From positions 62,001 to 126,000 of the forward strand of contig NZ_JARRAB010000004.1 in NCBI RefSeq assembly GCF_030376615.1: 64,000 nucleotides of DNA. The letters run 5' to 3'. The DNA comes from Pseudomonas sp. sp1636. GTDB taxonomy: Bacteria; Pseudomonadota; Gammaproteobacteria; Pseudomonadales; Pseudomonadaceae. The position numbers and the translations under genes are program-made. Each line of letters begins with the position of its first letter. The stretch's first letter is position 1. Below are positions 9,100-19,031 of this stretch, piece after piece. Under the pieces are notes generated by a model. It did not search any database, had not been told where the DNA came from, and was given only the letters and a program-made list of their open reading frames with translations.

Positions 9100-10114
9100 T
9101 TTGCGCGAGCCTCCGCTCCAGACGGTTGGCGATCTGCGACAGCGGCAAGTTGATCAGCAGGTACAGGGCCGCGACGCAGAACCAGATTTCGAAAGTGGAA
9201 AACGAGGTGGTGATCGCCTCGCGGCCGCTCTTGGTCAGCTCGGTGATGGCGATCACCGACACCAGCGAGGTGTCCTTGACCAGGCTGATGAACTGGCCGG
9301 CCAGCGGTGGCAGCACCCGTTTTAAGGCCTGCGGCAGAATCACGTGGCGCATCGCCTGCGGCGCGCTCAGGCCCAGGGAGCGGGCGGCTTCGTTCTGGCC
9401 CTTGGCAATCGACTGCACCCCGGCGCGGACGATCTCGCCGACGTAGGCGCCGGTGAACAGCGCCAGGGCGGCGACCCCGGCGAACTCGCGGGACAGGTTG
9501 AGCACGGTGCCGATGAAGAAATAGAAGATGAAGATCTGCACCAGCAACGGCGTGCCGCGCACCACTTCGACGTAAACCGTCGACAGGTCGCGCAGGGTCG
9601 GGTTGGGCGACAGCCGGCAGAGTCCGGTGAGCATGCCGATCAGCAGGCCGGCGGCGCCGGACGCTACCGAAATCCACAGGGTGTTCCACAGCCCCCAGAG
9701 CAGCGGGCCGGCCGTCCAGTGGCGGTTGAAGCCCAGCGCATCGCCTTCGTCGACCTCATCGCCCTCGCCCAGCAGCAGGCTGTCGGCGGCCACCGTCAGC
9801 ACCTGCTGGCTGCCGCCGTCGCTGGCCAGGGTCACGCGGGCGGTTTTCCCGAGCGTTTCGATCGAGTCGATGCGGCCGGGCTCGTTGGCGCGCTCCATCT
9901 CCTCGGCCTGGTAGACGAAATACTGGGGAATGCGATTCCAGCGCCATTCGTAGGCGATCATCGAGGTGGACAGCCAGATGCAATAGATCAGGGCGATCAG
10001 GCTCAGCACGGTCAGCGCGTGCCAGGGCCACTGCCGCGGACGCCGCCGCTTGCGCGCCGCGGGCTGGCGAGTCAGTGCCTGCCGGGGCAGGGCGAGTACT
10101 TTCTGCATATTCAT
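9092..10114 (-). CDS. Polar amino acid ABC transporter permease with extra N-terminal periplasmic segment
   Basis: 340 residues in the chosen frame, about 100 more than a HisM/GlnP permease. The C-terminal ~220 residues hold the usual His/Glu/Gln permease core, including the [14 protein letters not shown]ase-contact loop. The N terminus is basic (KRRRPR), then one transmembrane helix (about 30-50) and a soluble, mostly beta stretch of about 65 residues rich in Asp/Glu and Ser before the core begins at [10 protein letters not shown]. Only one permease gene is present, so it probably works as a homodimer. The start could be 10114 or 10108; neither has a strong ribosome site. Confidence 0.88.
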   Translation of the reverse strand: MNMQKVLALPRQALTRQPAARKRRRPRQWPWHALTVLSLIALIYCIWLSTSMIAYEWRWNRIPQYFVYQAEEMERANEPGRIDSIETLGKTARVTLASDGGSQQVLTVAADSLLLGEGDEVDEGDALGFNRHWTAGPLLWGLWNTLWISVASGAAGLLIGMLTGLCRLSPNPTLRDLSTVYVEVVRGTPLLVQIFIFYFFIGTVLNLSREFAGVAALALFTGAYVGEIVRAGVQSIAKGQNEAARSLGLSAPQAMRHVILPQALKRVLPPLAGQFISLVKDTSLVSVIAITELTKSGREAITTSFSTFEIWFCVAALYLLINLPLSQIANRLERRLAQSD

Positions 10115-10199
10115 GGGGAGGATCTCGGTCGCGGGCTTACTTAAAGGTCGCAAGCCGCCGAACCAGGGCAGGCCGCGGTTCGGCGGCGGGTTTGACTGG

Positions 10200-10994
10200 C
10201 TATTCCATGTCCTTCAGCCAGGCGACGCTCTTGAACCACTTGGCGTGGATGCGCGCGTAGGTGCCGTCTTCCCTGGCCTGGTGCAGGTAGTTGTTGATCC
10301 AGTTGAGGCTGTCGTAGTCGCCGCGCTTGAGGCCGAAGGCCAGGGGCTCGTAGGTGAAGGGTTGGTCGAGGTACACCAGCTTGCCGGCGCCGGCCTTGTT
10401 CACTGCCACGGCGTTGTAGGGCGCGTCGTAGATGAAGGCATCGGCCTTGCCGTTGACCACGTCGAGCAGGGCTTCCTGCTCGTTGTCGAAACCGTGGTAC
10501 TGGGCCTTGCCGATCAGCTTCTTGGCGACCATCTCGCCGGTGGTGCCGATCTTCGAGGTGATCCGGTACTGGCCGTCATTCAGATCCTTGTAGGACTTGA
10601 TCTTGCCCTCCAACGCCTTGTTGATCAGCAGGGTCTGGCCGACCACGATGAAGGGGTCGGAGAAGTTGATGCGCAGGTTGCGTTCCTGGGTCAGGGTCAT
10701 GCCGCTGCCGATGATGTCGAACTTGTCGGTCAGCAGGGCCGGGATGATGCCGTCGTAGGAGGTGGAGACGACTTCCAGCTTGACCCCGGCGGACTTGGCC
10801 ATGGCCTTCAGCAGATCCACCTCGAAGCCGACGATCTCGCCGCGCTTGTTGGTCATCTCGAAGGGCATGTAGGTCGGATCCATGCCGACCCGCAGGCTGC
10901 CGCGCTTGACGGCGTCGTCGATGGCGCCGGCATGGGCGTTGAGGCCGCTGAAGGCGGTGGCGGTGAGCAGCAGTGCGGAAAAGAGCTTTTTCAT
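10200..10994 (-). CDS. Polar amino acid ABC transporter, periplasmic binding protein
   Basis: 264 residues of the SBP family 3 type. The signal peptide is residues 1-22 (MKKLFSALLLTATAFSGLNAHA). The mature part has RVGMDPTYMPFEM, GFEVDLLKAMAKSAG, the IGSGMTLTQERN ligand-contact motif and IGTTGE. It would capture the ligand for the permease and ATPase encoded downstream. It is the first gene of its operon and is preceded by a HutC-like palindrome at 11061-11074, tying the importer to histidine catabolism. Pseudomonas hut loci differ in which importer they carry. Confidence 0.92.
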   Translation of the reverse strand: MKKLFSALLLTATAFSGLNAHAGAIDDAVKRGSLRVGMDPTYMPFEMTNKRGEIVGFEVDLLKAMAKSAGVKLEVVSTSYDGIIPALLTDKFDIIGSGMTLTQERNLRINFSDPFIVVGQTLLINKALEGKIKSYKDLNDGQYRITSKIGTTGEMVAKKLIGKAQYHGFDNEQEALLDVVNGKADAFIYDAPYNAVAVNKAGAGKLVYLDQPFTYEPLAFGLKRGDYDSLNWINNYLHQAREDGTYARIHAKWFKSVAWLKDME

Positions 10995-11060
10995 GAAGGT
11001 TCTCTTTTTATTGGATGGGGGAGGCCGAAGCCGCAGGCAGGTATACCCCTATATGCCATA

Positions 11061-11074
11061 CATGTATAGACATG
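11061..11074. promoter_or_regulatory. Candidate HutC operator upstream of the importer operon
   Basis: CATGTATAGACATG is an imperfect palindrome with core GTATAGAC, fitting GT-N-TA-N-AC. An adjacent overlapping palindrome ATACATGTAT occupies 11058-11067. It lies about 70 bases upstream of the binding-protein start codon, a position compatible with repression of the importer. Confidence 0.6.
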
Positions 11075-11267
11075 CATGGATGAAAGACCTGTTTCCAGAC
11101 CGGAATTGCTCCGCGCGCGGCGCGCGGAGAGGGCGGCAGGGCCGCGTTGAAGGCCCGTGGCTATGGTCTAAACATCAGGTGGCGGGTTTGACTCAGGCTC
11201 GTTTCGGCAGTGGGGAGGCAGCGTTTACTCACTGGATGTCGCGTAATTGCTGGGCAAAAGGCGTTCG

Positions 11268-11283
11268 TGGCGGCGTTGTTGCT
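11268..11283 (+). promoter_or_regulatory. Sigma-54-type (-24/-12) promoter for hutU
   Basis: TGGCGGCGTTGTTGCT matches the TGGCAC-N5-TTGCA pattern with correct spacing between the GG and GC doublets. It reads towards hutU, whose start is about 180 bases downstream. Sigma-54 dependence of hutU with CbrB/NtrC activation is established in P. fluorescens, which supports the call. The HutC palindrome at 11379 would then lie in the transcribed leader. Confidence 0.6.
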
Positions 11284-11378
11284 GGTGCGGGCGGCGATCC
11301 TGCGCTGTCGTTTTTGCCAAGGGCGGGCGGACGTCGCAGATTGCTCGACGAGCGGAGAGAATTTTGCTTGATCCAGGT

Positions 11379-11388
11379 TGTATATACA
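11379..11388. promoter_or_regulatory. Candidate HutC operator upstream of hutU
   Basis: Perfect palindrome TGTATATACA, identical to the one between hutF and hutC, 79 bases before the hutU start codon. The same decamer at two hut promoters strongly suggests a common regulator. Confidence 0.78.
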
Positions 11389-11466
11389 TGTTTATATTTA
11401 CGCATGCCCAGCCGTAACGCGCCAAACTACTCAGGCTGACGGCGGTTTTTCCCTGGAGGATTTCTT

Positions 11467-13152
11467 GTGAGTAACCCCACCCGTTTCCGTGACACCGAAA
11501 TCCGCGCCCCGCGCGGCACCCAGCTGACCGCCAAGAGCTGGCTGACCGAGGCGCCGCTGCGCATGCTGATGAACAACCTCGACCCCGAAGTGGCCGAGAA
11601 CCCCAAGGAGCTGGTGGTGTACGGCGGCATCGGCCGCGCCGCGCGCAACTGGGAGTGCTACGACCAGATCGTCGAGAGCCTCAAGCAACTGAACGACGAC
11701 GAAACCCTGCTGGTGCAGTCCGGCAAGCCGGTCGGCGTGTTCAAGACCCACAGCAATGCGCCGCGCGTGCTGATCGCCAACTCCAACCTGGTGCCGCACT
11801 GGGCGACCTGGGAACACTTCAACGAACTGGATGCCAAGGGCCTGGCCATGTACGGCCAGATGACCGCCGGCAGCTGGATCTACATCGGCAGCCAGGGCAT
11901 CGTCCAGGGCACCTACGAAACCTTCGTCGAAGCCGGCCGCCAGCATTACCAGGGCAGCCTCAAGGGCCGTTGGGTACTCACCGCCGGTCTGGGCGGCATG
12001 GGCGGCGCCCAGCCGTTGGCCGCGACCCTGGCCGGTGCCTGCTCGCTGAACATCGAATGCCAGCAAAGCCGCATCGACTTCCGTCTCAGCAGCCGTTACG
12101 TCGACGAGCAAGCCCGCGACCTGGACGACGCCCTGGCACGTATCGCCAAGTACTGCGCCGAAGGCAAGGCCATCTCCATCGCCCTGCTGGGCAATGCCGC
12201 CGAGATTCTCCCGGAACTGGTCAAGCGCGGCGTGCGCCCGGACATGGTCACCGACCAGACCAGCGCCCACGACCCGCTCAACGGCTACCTGCCGATCGGC
12301 TGGAGCTGGGAACAGTATCGCCAGCGCGCGCAGAGCGAGCCGGCGGCGGTGGTCAAGGCGGCCAAGCAGTCGATGGCGGTGCACGTGCAGGCCATGCTCG
12401 ACTTCCAGCAGCAGGGCGTGCCGACCTTCGACTACGGCAACAACATCCGCCAGATGGCCAAGGAAGAGGGCGTGGCCAATGCCTTCGACTTCCCCGGCTT
12501 CGTTCCGGCCTATATCCGCCCGCTGTTCTGCCGCGGTATCGGTCCGTTCCGCTGGGCCGCGCTGTCCGGCGATCCGCAGGACATCTACAAGACCGATGCC
12601 AAGGTCAAAGAACTGATTGCCGATGACGCCCACCTGCACAACTGGCTGGACATGGCCCGCGAGCGCATCAGCTTCCAGGGTCTGCCGGCCCGTATCTGCT
12701 GGGTCGGCCTGGGCCAGCGCGCCAAGCTCGGTCTGGCGTTCAACGAGATGGTGCGCAGCGGCGAGCTGTCCGCGCCGGTGGTGATCGGTCGCGACCACCT
12801 CGACTCCGGCTCGGTGGCCAGCCCCAACCGCGAAACCGAAGCCATGCAGGACGGCTCCGATGCCGTATCCGACTGGCCGCTGCTCAACGCCCTGCTGAAT
12901 ACCGCCAGCGGCGCCACCTGGGTCTCGCTGCACCACGGCGGCGGGGTCGGCATGGGCTTCTCCCAGCACTCCGGGGTGGTCATCGTCTGCGACGGCAGCG
13001 ATGCAGCCGCCGAACGCATCGCTCGGGTGCTGCATAACGACCCGGCCACCGGGGTGATGCGTCACGCCGATGCCGGTTACCAGATCGCCATCGATTGCGC
13101 CAAGGAGCAGGGTCTCAACCTGCCGATGATTACCCCGGTTAAAGGAGCCTGA
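11467..13152 (+). CDS. hutU: Urocanate hydratase
   Basis: 561 residues. Converts urocanate to imidazolonepropionate using tightly bound NAD as an electrophile. Seen here: [15 protein letters not shown], the glycine-rich [10 protein letters not shown] at residues 174-183, and Cys411 in [10 protein letters not shown], equivalent to the active-site region Cys410 of the P. putida enzyme. Translation starts at GTG 11467, preceded by GGAGGA at 11455-11460. hutH begins 2 bases after the stop, so hutUH form an operon controlled by the region above. Confidence 0.97.
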   Translation: MSNPTRFRDTEIRAPRGTQLTAKSWLTEAPLRMLMNNLDPEVAENPKELVVYGGIGRAARNWECYDQIVESLKQLNDDETLLVQSGKPVGVFKTHSNAPRVLIANSNLVPHWATWEHFNELDAKGLAMYGQMTAGSWIYIGSQGIVQGTYETFVEAGRQHYQGSLKGRWVLTAGLGGMGGAQPLAATLAGACSLNIECQQSRIDFRLSSRYVDEQARDLDDALARIAKYCAEGKAISIALLGNAAEILPELVKRGVRPDMVTDQTSAHDPLNGYLPIGWSWEQYRQRAQSEPAAVVKAAKQSMAVHVQAMLDFQQQGVPTFDYGNNIRQMAKEEGVANAFDFPGFVPAYIRPLFCRGIGPFRWAALSGDPQDIYKTDAKVKELIADDAHLHNWLDMARERISFQGLPARICWVGLGQRAKLGLAFNEMVRSGELSAPVVIGRDHLDSGSVASPNRETEAMQDGSDAVSDWPLLNALLNTASGATWVSLHHGGGVGMGFSQHSGVVIVCDGSDAAAERIARVLHNDPATGVMRHADAGYQIAIDCAKEQGLNLPMITPVKGA

Positions 13153-13154
13153 AC

Positions 13155-14690
13155 ATGAACACCCTGAATCTGCTGCCCGGCCAACTGACCCTGGCCCAAC
13201 TGCGTCAAGTCCACCAGGCACCGATCCGCGTAACCCTGGATAACAGCGCCTGTGCAGGCATCGAGGCCAGCGTCGCCTGCGTCGAGCAGATCCTCGCCGA
13301 GAACCGCACCGCCTACGGCATCAACACCGGTTTCGGCCTGCTGGCGTCGACCCGCATCGCCAGCGAAGACCTGCAGAATCTGCAGCGTTCCCTGGTGCTG
13401 AGCCACGCCGCCGGCGTCGGCCAGCCGCTGGACGACGATTTGGTACGGCTGATCATGCTGCTCAAGGTCAACAGCCTGAGTCGTGGCTTCTCCGGTATCC
13501 GTCGGCTGGTGATCGACGCGCTGATCGCCCTGATCAATGCCGAGGTCTATCCGCACATTCCGCTCAAGGGCTCGGTCGGCGCCTCCGGCGACCTGGCACC
13601 TCTGGCGCACATGTCGCTGGTGCTGCTCGGCGAGGGCAAGGCGCGCTATCAGGGCGAATGGCTGCCGGCCACCGAGGCGCTGGCCAAGGCCGGCCTCGAG
13701 CCGCTGACCCTGGCGGCCAAGGAGGGTCTGGCGCTGCTCAACGGCACCCAGGTCTCCACTGCCTACGCCCTGCGCGGCTTGTTCCAGGCCGAAGACCTGT
13801 TCGCTGCGGCGCTGGTCTGCGGCGGCCTCAGCGTGGAGGCCATGCTCGGCTCGCGCGCCCCGTTCGACCCGCGCATTCACGCGGCCCGTGGCCAGCGTGG
13901 GCAGATCGATGCGGCGGCGGCCTATCGCGATCTGCTCACCGCCAGCAGCGAGATTTCCCGCTCCCATGAACAGTGCGACAAGGTGCAGGATCCGTATTCG
14001 CTGCGTTGCCAGCCGCAGGTCATGGGTGCCTGCCTGACCCAGATTCGTCAGGTTGCCGAGGTGCTGGCGGTCGAGGCCAATGCGGTGTCGGACAATCCGC
14101 TGGTGTTCGCCGCCGAAGGCGATGTGATTTCCGGCGGTAACTTCCACGCCGAACCGGTGGCCATGGCCGCCGACAACCTGGCCCTGGCCATCGCCGAGAT
14201 CGGCGCGCTGTCCGAGCGGCGCATCTCGCTGATGATGGACAAGCACATGTCGCAGCTGCCGCCGTTCCTGGTGGCCAATGGCGGGGTCAACTCCGGCTTC
14301 ATGATCGCCCAGGTCACCGCCGCCGCCCTGGCCAGCGAGAACAAGGCGCTGGCCCATCCGCACAGCGTCGACAGCCTGCCGACCTCGGCCAACCAGGAAG
14401 ACCACGTGTCCATGGCCCCGGCTGCCGGCAAGCGCCTGTGGGAGATGGCCGACAACGTGCGCGGCATCCTCGCGGTCGAGTGGCTGGGCGCCTGCCAGGG
14501 CCTGGATTTCCGCGAAGGGCGCAAGACTTCGGCGAAGCTGGAGCAGGCGCGCGCGGCGCTGCGCGAGCGCGTCTCGCACTACCAGCAGGATCGCTTCTTC
14601 GCCCCGGATATCGAGGCGGCCAGCGAACTGTTGGCGTCGCGCTGCCTGAGCGGCCTGCTGCCGGCGCAGTTGCTGCCGTCCCAGGCCTAA
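13155..14690 (+). CDS. hutH: Histidine ammonia-lyase
   Basis: 511 residues. Deaminates L-histidine to trans-urocanate, the first step of the pathway. The Ala143-Ser144-Gly145 triad that cyclises into the MIO cofactor is present in [16 protein letters not shown], as are YGINTGFG at the start of the active site and the NQEDHVSM motif near the C-terminal third. A very stable terminator follows, separating hutUH from hutIG. Confidence 0.98.
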   Translation: MNTLNLLPGQLTLAQLRQVHQAPIRVTLDNSACAGIEASVACVEQILAENRTAYGINTGFGLLASTRIASEDLQNLQRSLVLSHAAGVGQPLDDDLVRLIMLLKVNSLSRGFSGIRRLVIDALIALINAEVYPHIPLKGSVGASGDLAPLAHMSLVLLGEGKARYQGEWLPATEALAKAGLEPLTLAAKEGLALLNGTQVSTAYALRGLFQAEDLFAAALVCGGLSVEAMLGSRAPFDPRIHAARGQRGQIDAAAAYRDLLTASSEISRSHEQCDKVQDPYSLRCQPQVMGACLTQIRQVAEVLAVEANAVSDNPLVFAAEGDVISGGNFHAEPVAMAADNLALAIAEIGALSERRISLMMDKHMSQLPPFLVANGGVNSGFMIAQVTAAALASENKALAHPHSVDSLPTSANQEDHVSMAPAAGKRLWEMADNVRGILAVEWLGACQGLDFREGRKTSAKLEQARAALRERVSHYQQDRFFAPDIEAASELLASRCLSGLLPAQLLPSQA

Positions 14691-14702
14691 GCCCGCCGGA
14701 TG

Positions 14703-14746
14703 CGCGCCCCTGCCCCGTCGATTGCGACGGGGCAGGGGCGCGTTTT
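14703..14746 (+). terminator. Strong intrinsic terminator after hutH
   Basis: A perfect 18-bp GC-rich stem (14703-14720 with 14725-14742), a 4-base ATTG loop and a short TTTT run. It lies between hutH and hutI, so hutIG need either read-through or their own promoter in the remaining ~190 bases. Confidence 0.85.
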
Positions 14747-14934
14747 GGCTATTAACCGGCCGTGCTAACACGTTCAGTCGGGCTGGCGCTGGCGGTTTTA
14801 CCCGCATTTCAAGCGGGCCGCGATTGCCTTTGCCGAGGCGGCGGCCATGCTTGTGGTAAAGGCCATCCCGGTTCGGATGCTGATCATTGCAGCAGGCGGC
14901 TGGCCGCCATGCACCGCGAGGAGGAACACCCCTT

Positions 14935-16143
14935 ATGCAACGCCTCTGGCTCAATTGCCATGCCGCCACCCTGGCCGGCGGGCGCTACTCGATCATCGAG
15001 GACGCCGCGCTGGTTACCAAGGGCGCGCATATTGCCTGGATCGGCTCGCGCGCCGAACTGCCCGCCGGCGACTATGCCGAAACCCACGACCTCGGCGGCG
15101 CCTGGCTGACCCCCGGGCTGATCGACTGCCACACCCACCTGGTGTTCGGCGGCGACCGCAGTGGCGAGTTCGAGCAGCGCCTCGAGGGCGTCAGCTATGC
15201 CGAGATCGCCGCAAACGGCGGCGGCATCGCCAGCACCGTGCGCGCCACCCGCGAGGCCAGCGAGGGCGAGTTGTTGACCGGCGCGCTGCGGCGGGCGCGG
15301 CAACTGCTGCGCGAAGGCGTCACCACCCTGGAGGTGAAGTCCGGCTACGGCCTGGATCTGGCCAGCGAGCGCAAGATGCTGCGGGTGATCCGCCGTCTCG
15401 GCGAGATGCTGCCGCTGACCGTGCGCGCCACCTGCCTGGCGGCTCACGCCGTGCCGCCGGAATATGCGGGTCGGGCCGACGCCTATATCGAGCGGGTCTG
15501 TCGCGAGATCCTGCCGGAGTTGGCGGGCGAAGGACTGGTGGATGCGGTGGATGCCTTCTGCGAGCACCTGGGCTTTTCCCCGGCCCAGGTCGAGCGGGTG
15601 TTCGTCGCCGCCCAGGCGTTGGGGCTGCCGGTCAAGCTGCACGCCGAACAGCTGTCCTCGCTGCACGGCTCCAGCCTGGCGGCGCGCCACCGGGCGCTGT
15701 CGGCCGATCATCTGGAGTACATGGACGAGTCCGACGTGATCGCCATGGCCAAGGCCGGCAGCGTGGCGGTGCTGCTGCCCGGCGCCTTCTACCTGTTGCG
15801 CGAGACCCGAGTGCCGCCGATCGAGTTGCTGCGCCGCCATGGCGTGGCCATGGCGGTGGCCAGCGACCTCAATCCCGGCACCTCGCCGGCGTTGTCGCTG
15901 CGCCTGATGCTGAACATGGCCTGCACCTCGTTCCGCCTGACCCCGGAGGAGGCCCTGGCCGGGGTGACCCTGAATGCCGCCAAGGCCTTGGGCCTGGCGG
16001 CCAGTCGCGGTAGCCTGGAGGTGGGCAAGCTCGCCGATTTCGTTGCCTGGGACATTCAGCGGCCGGCGGAGCTGGCCTATTGGTTAGGTGGCGATCTGCC
16101 CAAGCGGGTGATCCGCCACGCGCAGGAGATCGAGCATGAATAA
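14935..16143 (+). CDS. hutI: Imidazolonepropionase
   Basis: 402 residues. Hydrolyses imidazolone-5-propionate to N-formiminoglutamate. Amidohydrolase fold with metal ligands His66 and His68 ([10 protein letters not shown]), KSGYGLD, the KLHAEQLS strand and [10 protein letters not shown] carrying the catalytic Asp. The start at 14935 has GAGGAGGA about 10 bases upstream. The final 8 bases overlap hutG, so the two are coupled. Confidence 0.97.
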   Translation: MQRLWLNCHAATLAGGRYSIIEDAALVTKGAHIAWIGSRAELPAGDYAETHDLGGAWLTPGLIDCHTHLVFGGDRSGEFEQRLEGVSYAEIAANGGGIASTVRATREASEGELLTGALRRARQLLREGVTTLEVKSGYGLDLASERKMLRVIRRLGEMLPLTVRATCLAAHAVPPEYAGRADAYIERVCREILPELAGEGLVDAVDAFCEHLGFSPAQVERVFVAAQALGLPVKLHAEQLSSLHGSSLAARHRALSADHLEYMDESDVIAMAKAGSVAVLLPGAFYLLRETRVPPIELLRRHGVAMAVASDLNPGTSPALSLRLMLNMACTSFRLTPEEALAGVTLNAAKALGLAASRGSLEVGKLADFVAWDIQRPAELAYWLGGDLPKRVIRHAQEIEHE

Positions 16144-16939
16144 CGTACTCAGTTTCAGTCGCGGTAGCACACCGCTGCTGATCAGCATGCCGCACCCCGG
16201 CATCCTGCTGACGCCTGCCGTTGAGGCCGGCCTGGTGGCGCAGGCGCAAGAACGCCCGGATACCGACTGGCATATCCCGCTGCTGTATGACTTCGCCGAT
16301 GAGTTGGGCGCCAGCACCCTGGAGGCCTACTACTCGCGCTATGTCATCGACCTCAACCGCCCGGAGGACGACCAGCCGCTCTACGCCAGCGCAACCACCG
16401 GACTGTTTCCGGCGACCCTGTTCACCGGCGAGCCGCTGTACCGCGCAGGGCTCGAGCCGTCCAGTGCGGAGCGCGCGCGCTATCTGGCCGAGATCTGGCA
16501 GCCCTATCACCAGACCCTGGCCGCCGAACTGGCGCGGATCAAAGACGAGTTCGGCTATGCGCTGCTGTTCGATGCGCACTCGATCCGCTCCTGCGTGCCG
16601 CACCTGTTCGACGGCCTGCTGCCGGACTTCAACCTGGGCAGCAATGCCGGCGCCAGCTGCGACCCGCAACTGAGCGAGCGTCTGCTGGCGGTCTGCGCCG
16701 GAGCCAAGGACTACAGCCACGTGCTCAACGGCCGCTTCAAGGGCGGCCATATCACCCGCCACTACGGCCAGCCGCAGGCGCATGTACATGCCGTGCAGCT
16801 GGAGTTGGCGCAGTGCACGTACATGGAAGAACAGCTGCCCTTCGACTATCGCCAAGACCTCGCCGAGCCGACCCGGGCGGTATTGCGCCAGTTGCTCCAG
16901 GCCATGCTCGACTGGGGAAGAGAGCGCTATGGCGCTTAG
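16136..16939 (+). CDS. hutG: N-formylglutamate deformylase
   Basis: 267 residues of the N-formylglutamate amidohydrolase family. Releases formate and L-glutamate in the last step, completing the route that uses HutF. Motifs visible: LLISMPHPG near the N terminus, [11 protein letters not shown], a [11 protein letters not shown] strand, [10 protein letters not shown], and [13 protein letters not shown]. The ATG at 16136 overlaps the 3' end of hutI. No terminator is evident before estA. Confidence 0.95.
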   Translation: MNNVLSFSRGSTPLLISMPHPGILLTPAVEAGLVAQAQERPDTDWHIPLLYDFADELGASTLEAYYSRYVIDLNRPEDDQPLYASATTGLFPATLFTGEPLYRAGLEPSSAERARYLAEIWQPYHQTLAAELARIKDEFGYALLFDAHSIRSCVPHLFDGLLPDFNLGSNAGASCDPQLSERLLAVCAGAKDYSHVLNGRFKGGHITRHYGQPQAHVHAVQLELAQCTYMEEQLPFDYRQDLAEPTRAVLRQLLQAMLDWGRERYGA

Positions 16940-17051
16940 CCACAAGCCGTTCCCGCTCGTGGCGTTCACCCATTTGGGGGAGCGTCGAAACTGAACTTAC
17001 TGGCTACTCTGCCGCGCTTGCCTACCGGCAAGACAACAAGACGGAGTAGCC

Positions 17052-18995
17052 ATGACTTTCCCCATCAAAGCGTTGACCGCGGCAGTACTCTTGGCCGGCC
17101 TGCCAGCCGCCGCCCACGCCATGCCGTATTCACAACTGATCATCTTCGGCGACTCGCTGAGCGACAGCGGCCAGTTTCCCGATATCGGCAGCCCGCTGTT
17201 GGCGGGTAACCCGACTGGCGGCACGCGCTTTACCAACCGCACCGGGCCGACGTATCGGCACAACGGCAGCGAGTATTACGCGGAGGTTTCTACGCAGCGC
17301 TTGGCTGGTCTGCTGGGTCTGCAGGCCTTGCCTTCCACACCGGTACTGCCGCAGGTTTTGACCGGCAACCCGGACGGCACCAACTATGCGGTGGGCGGCT
17401 ATGAAACTGCCGCCATCTTGGCATCGGTCAAAGACCCCGGCGGTTCGGTGGTCAATGCCGGCGGGCCCTTCGTTCGCACCCGCAACGGTTACCTGGTGGA
17501 TGTGCCGCGGGTCGATCCCAACGCCTTGTTCTACGTCAACGGCGGCGGCAACGACGTGCGCAATGGTGTGGTCGTCGATCAGGCCAGTGCGGCAGTTTCC
17601 GCCAGCAACCTGGTGGCCGCCGTAGCGGCGCTGCAGGCCGCTGGCGCACGGGCGATCATTGTCTCCGACCTGCCCGATGTGGGCATGACGCCTGAAAGCG
17701 CGATGCTTGGCGCCGGCACCGTTGCCACCCGCTCGGCAAACTCGGCATTGTTCAATCAGGCGCTGAATGCCCAACTCTCCGCGTTGGGCGGCAATCTCGT
17801 GCGTCTGAACGTGCGTGGCCTGCTGGCCGAGGTGCAAGGCGATCTGGCCGCGTATGGCTTCGACCCCAGCGTCGTGCAAACAGCGGTCTGTTTTGATGGC
17901 GCCCCCATCGCCGGTGTGAACTGCAATGCAGACCCCACCTGGGGCATCGCTAGCCTCAGCGCCGATCCGAGTAAGCTGCTGTTCAACGATGGCATTCACC
18001 CATCGGGCGCCACCCAGCAAATCACCGCCGATTACATCTATTCGATCCTCTCGGCGCCTTGGGAAGTGTCGCTGCTGCCGGAAATGGCCATGGCCAGCCT
18101 CAACGGCCACCAGCAACAGCTGCGCAGCGAATGGCAGGCCGACCGCGGTGCCTGGCAAGCCGTGGGCCAGTGGCGCAGCTTCGTCGGCGCCAGCGGTCAG
18201 CGCCAGCAGTTCGAGCGTGGCGAGGCGGTGGCCAGCGGCGACAGCGATGGCCTGGGCGTTAACCTGGGCAGCAGCTACCGGCTGAGCGAACAGTGGCGCC
18301 TGGGCCTGGCCCTGGGCCTGCAGCAGCAGACCCTCGAGGTGGGCGCGGCCGACTCCGAATACGACCTGCGCAGCTACCTGCTCAGTGCCTTCGCCCAATA
18401 CCAGCAGGATCGCCTGTGGGCCGATGCCAGTCTCAGCCTGGGCCACCTGGACTACAGCGACCTCAATCGGCAGTTCGCCCTGGGCGTCACCGAACGCAGC
18501 GAGAAGGGCGATAGCGATGGCCAGCTCTGGGCGCTGTCCGGGCGTCTGGGCTATGACCTGGCCAATGCCGACACCGGCTGGCGGGTCAGCCCGTTCATCA
18601 GTGCCGACTATGCCAAGGTCGATGTGGACGGCTATCGCGAGCGCGGCTCCAGTTCGACGGCGCTCAACTACGACGATCAGCAGCGCGACAGCACGCGGCT
18701 GGGCCTGGGCCTGCAAGCCAATTACCGGCTAAGCCCGGCGACCCAGGTGTTTGCCGAGATCGCCCGTGAACGTGAGTTCGAGGACGATAGCCGCGATCTG
18801 CGCATGGGCCTCAATTCGGTTGCCGGCAACAGCTTCGAGCTGCAGGGGCATACCCCGGCCAGTGGCCAGACCCTCGCCGGAGTGGGCATCAGTCATGCGT
18901 TAGCCGAGGAGCTGCAGCTGCGTGCGGCTTATCAGTTCCGCGGCACCGACGACCGTCAGCATGGCGTCAACCTGTCCCTCAGTTGGGATTGGTAG
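17052..18995 (+). CDS. estA: Autotransporter esterase EstA (GDSL family)
   Basis: 647 residues. Signal peptide 1-23, then a GDSL lipase passenger domain: nucleophile Ser35 in IFGDSLSDSG, block III in VNGGGND, and Asp313/His316 in FNDGIHPS. The C-terminal ~280 residues form an autotransporter beta-barrel of alternating strands ending LSLSWDW, with the terminal aromatic expected for Bam recognition. EstA is displayed on the outer membrane; in P. aeruginosa it affects rhamnolipid production, motility and biofilm. The ATG at 17052 follows a GGAG box. It lies outside the hut regulon despite its position. Confidence 0.95.
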   Translation: MTFPIKALTAAVLLAGLPAAAHAMPYSQLIIFGDSLSDSGQFPDIGSPLLAGNPTGGTRFTNRTGPTYRHNGSEYYAEVSTQRLAGLLGLQALPSTPVLPQVLTGNPDGTNYAVGGYETAAILASVKDPGGSVVNAGGPFVRTRNGYLVDVPRVDPNALFYVNGGGNDVRNGVVVDQASAAVSASNLVAAVAALQAAGARAIIVSDLPDVGMTPESAMLGAGTVATRSANSALFNQALNAQLSALGGNLVRLNVRGLLAEVQGDLAAYGFDPSVVQTAVCFDGAPIAGVNCNADPTWGIASLSADPSKLLFNDGIHPSGATQQITADYIYSILSAPWEVSLLPEMAMASLNGHQQQLRSEWQADRGAWQAVGQWRSFVGASGQRQQFERGEAVASGDSDGLGVNLGSSYRLSEQWRLGLALGLQQQTLEVGAADSEYDLRSYLLSAFAQYQQDRLWADASLSLGHLDYSDLNRQFALGVTERSEKGDSDGQLWALSGRLGYDLANADTGWRVSPFISADYAKVDVDGYRERGSSSTALNYDDQQRDSTRLGLGLQANYRLSPATQVFAEIAREREFEDDSRDLRMGLNSVAGNSFELQGHTPASGQTLAGVGISHALAEELQLRAAYQFRGTDDRQHGVNLSLSWDW

Positions 18996-19002
18996 AGCGT
19001 CA

Positions 19003-19030
19003 GCCAGCCGCGCGCCAAGGCGCGGCTGGC
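19003..19030. terminator. Hairpin between estA and the convergent lipoprotein gene
   Basis: GCCAGCCGCG and CGCGGCTGGC form a 10-bp perfect stem with an 8-base loop. It lies in the 36-bp gap between convergent stops and probably ends transcription both ways. It lacks a T tract. Confidence 0.6.
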
Positions 19031-19031
19031 C

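Larger units (their letters stand above)
10995..11466. other. 472-bp divergent control region between the hut importer and hutU
   Basis: No gene is supported here. It contains two HutC-type palindromes (11061-11074 and 11379-11388) and, on the plus strand, a sigma-54-type promoter at 11268-11283. The hutU ribosome-binding site ends it (CTGGAGGA at 11453-11460). The ORFs in the region have no recognisable similarity or ribosome site. Confidence 0.75.

Noticed and set aside
11431..13221. 596-codon minus-strand open frame across hutU
   Set aside because: Mirrors the hutU coding strand; no recognisable domain.
13077..14969. 630-codon minus-strand open frame across hutH
   Set aside because: Antisense to hutH, Gln/Arg/His-rich low-complexity translation and no ribosome site. 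Shadow frame.
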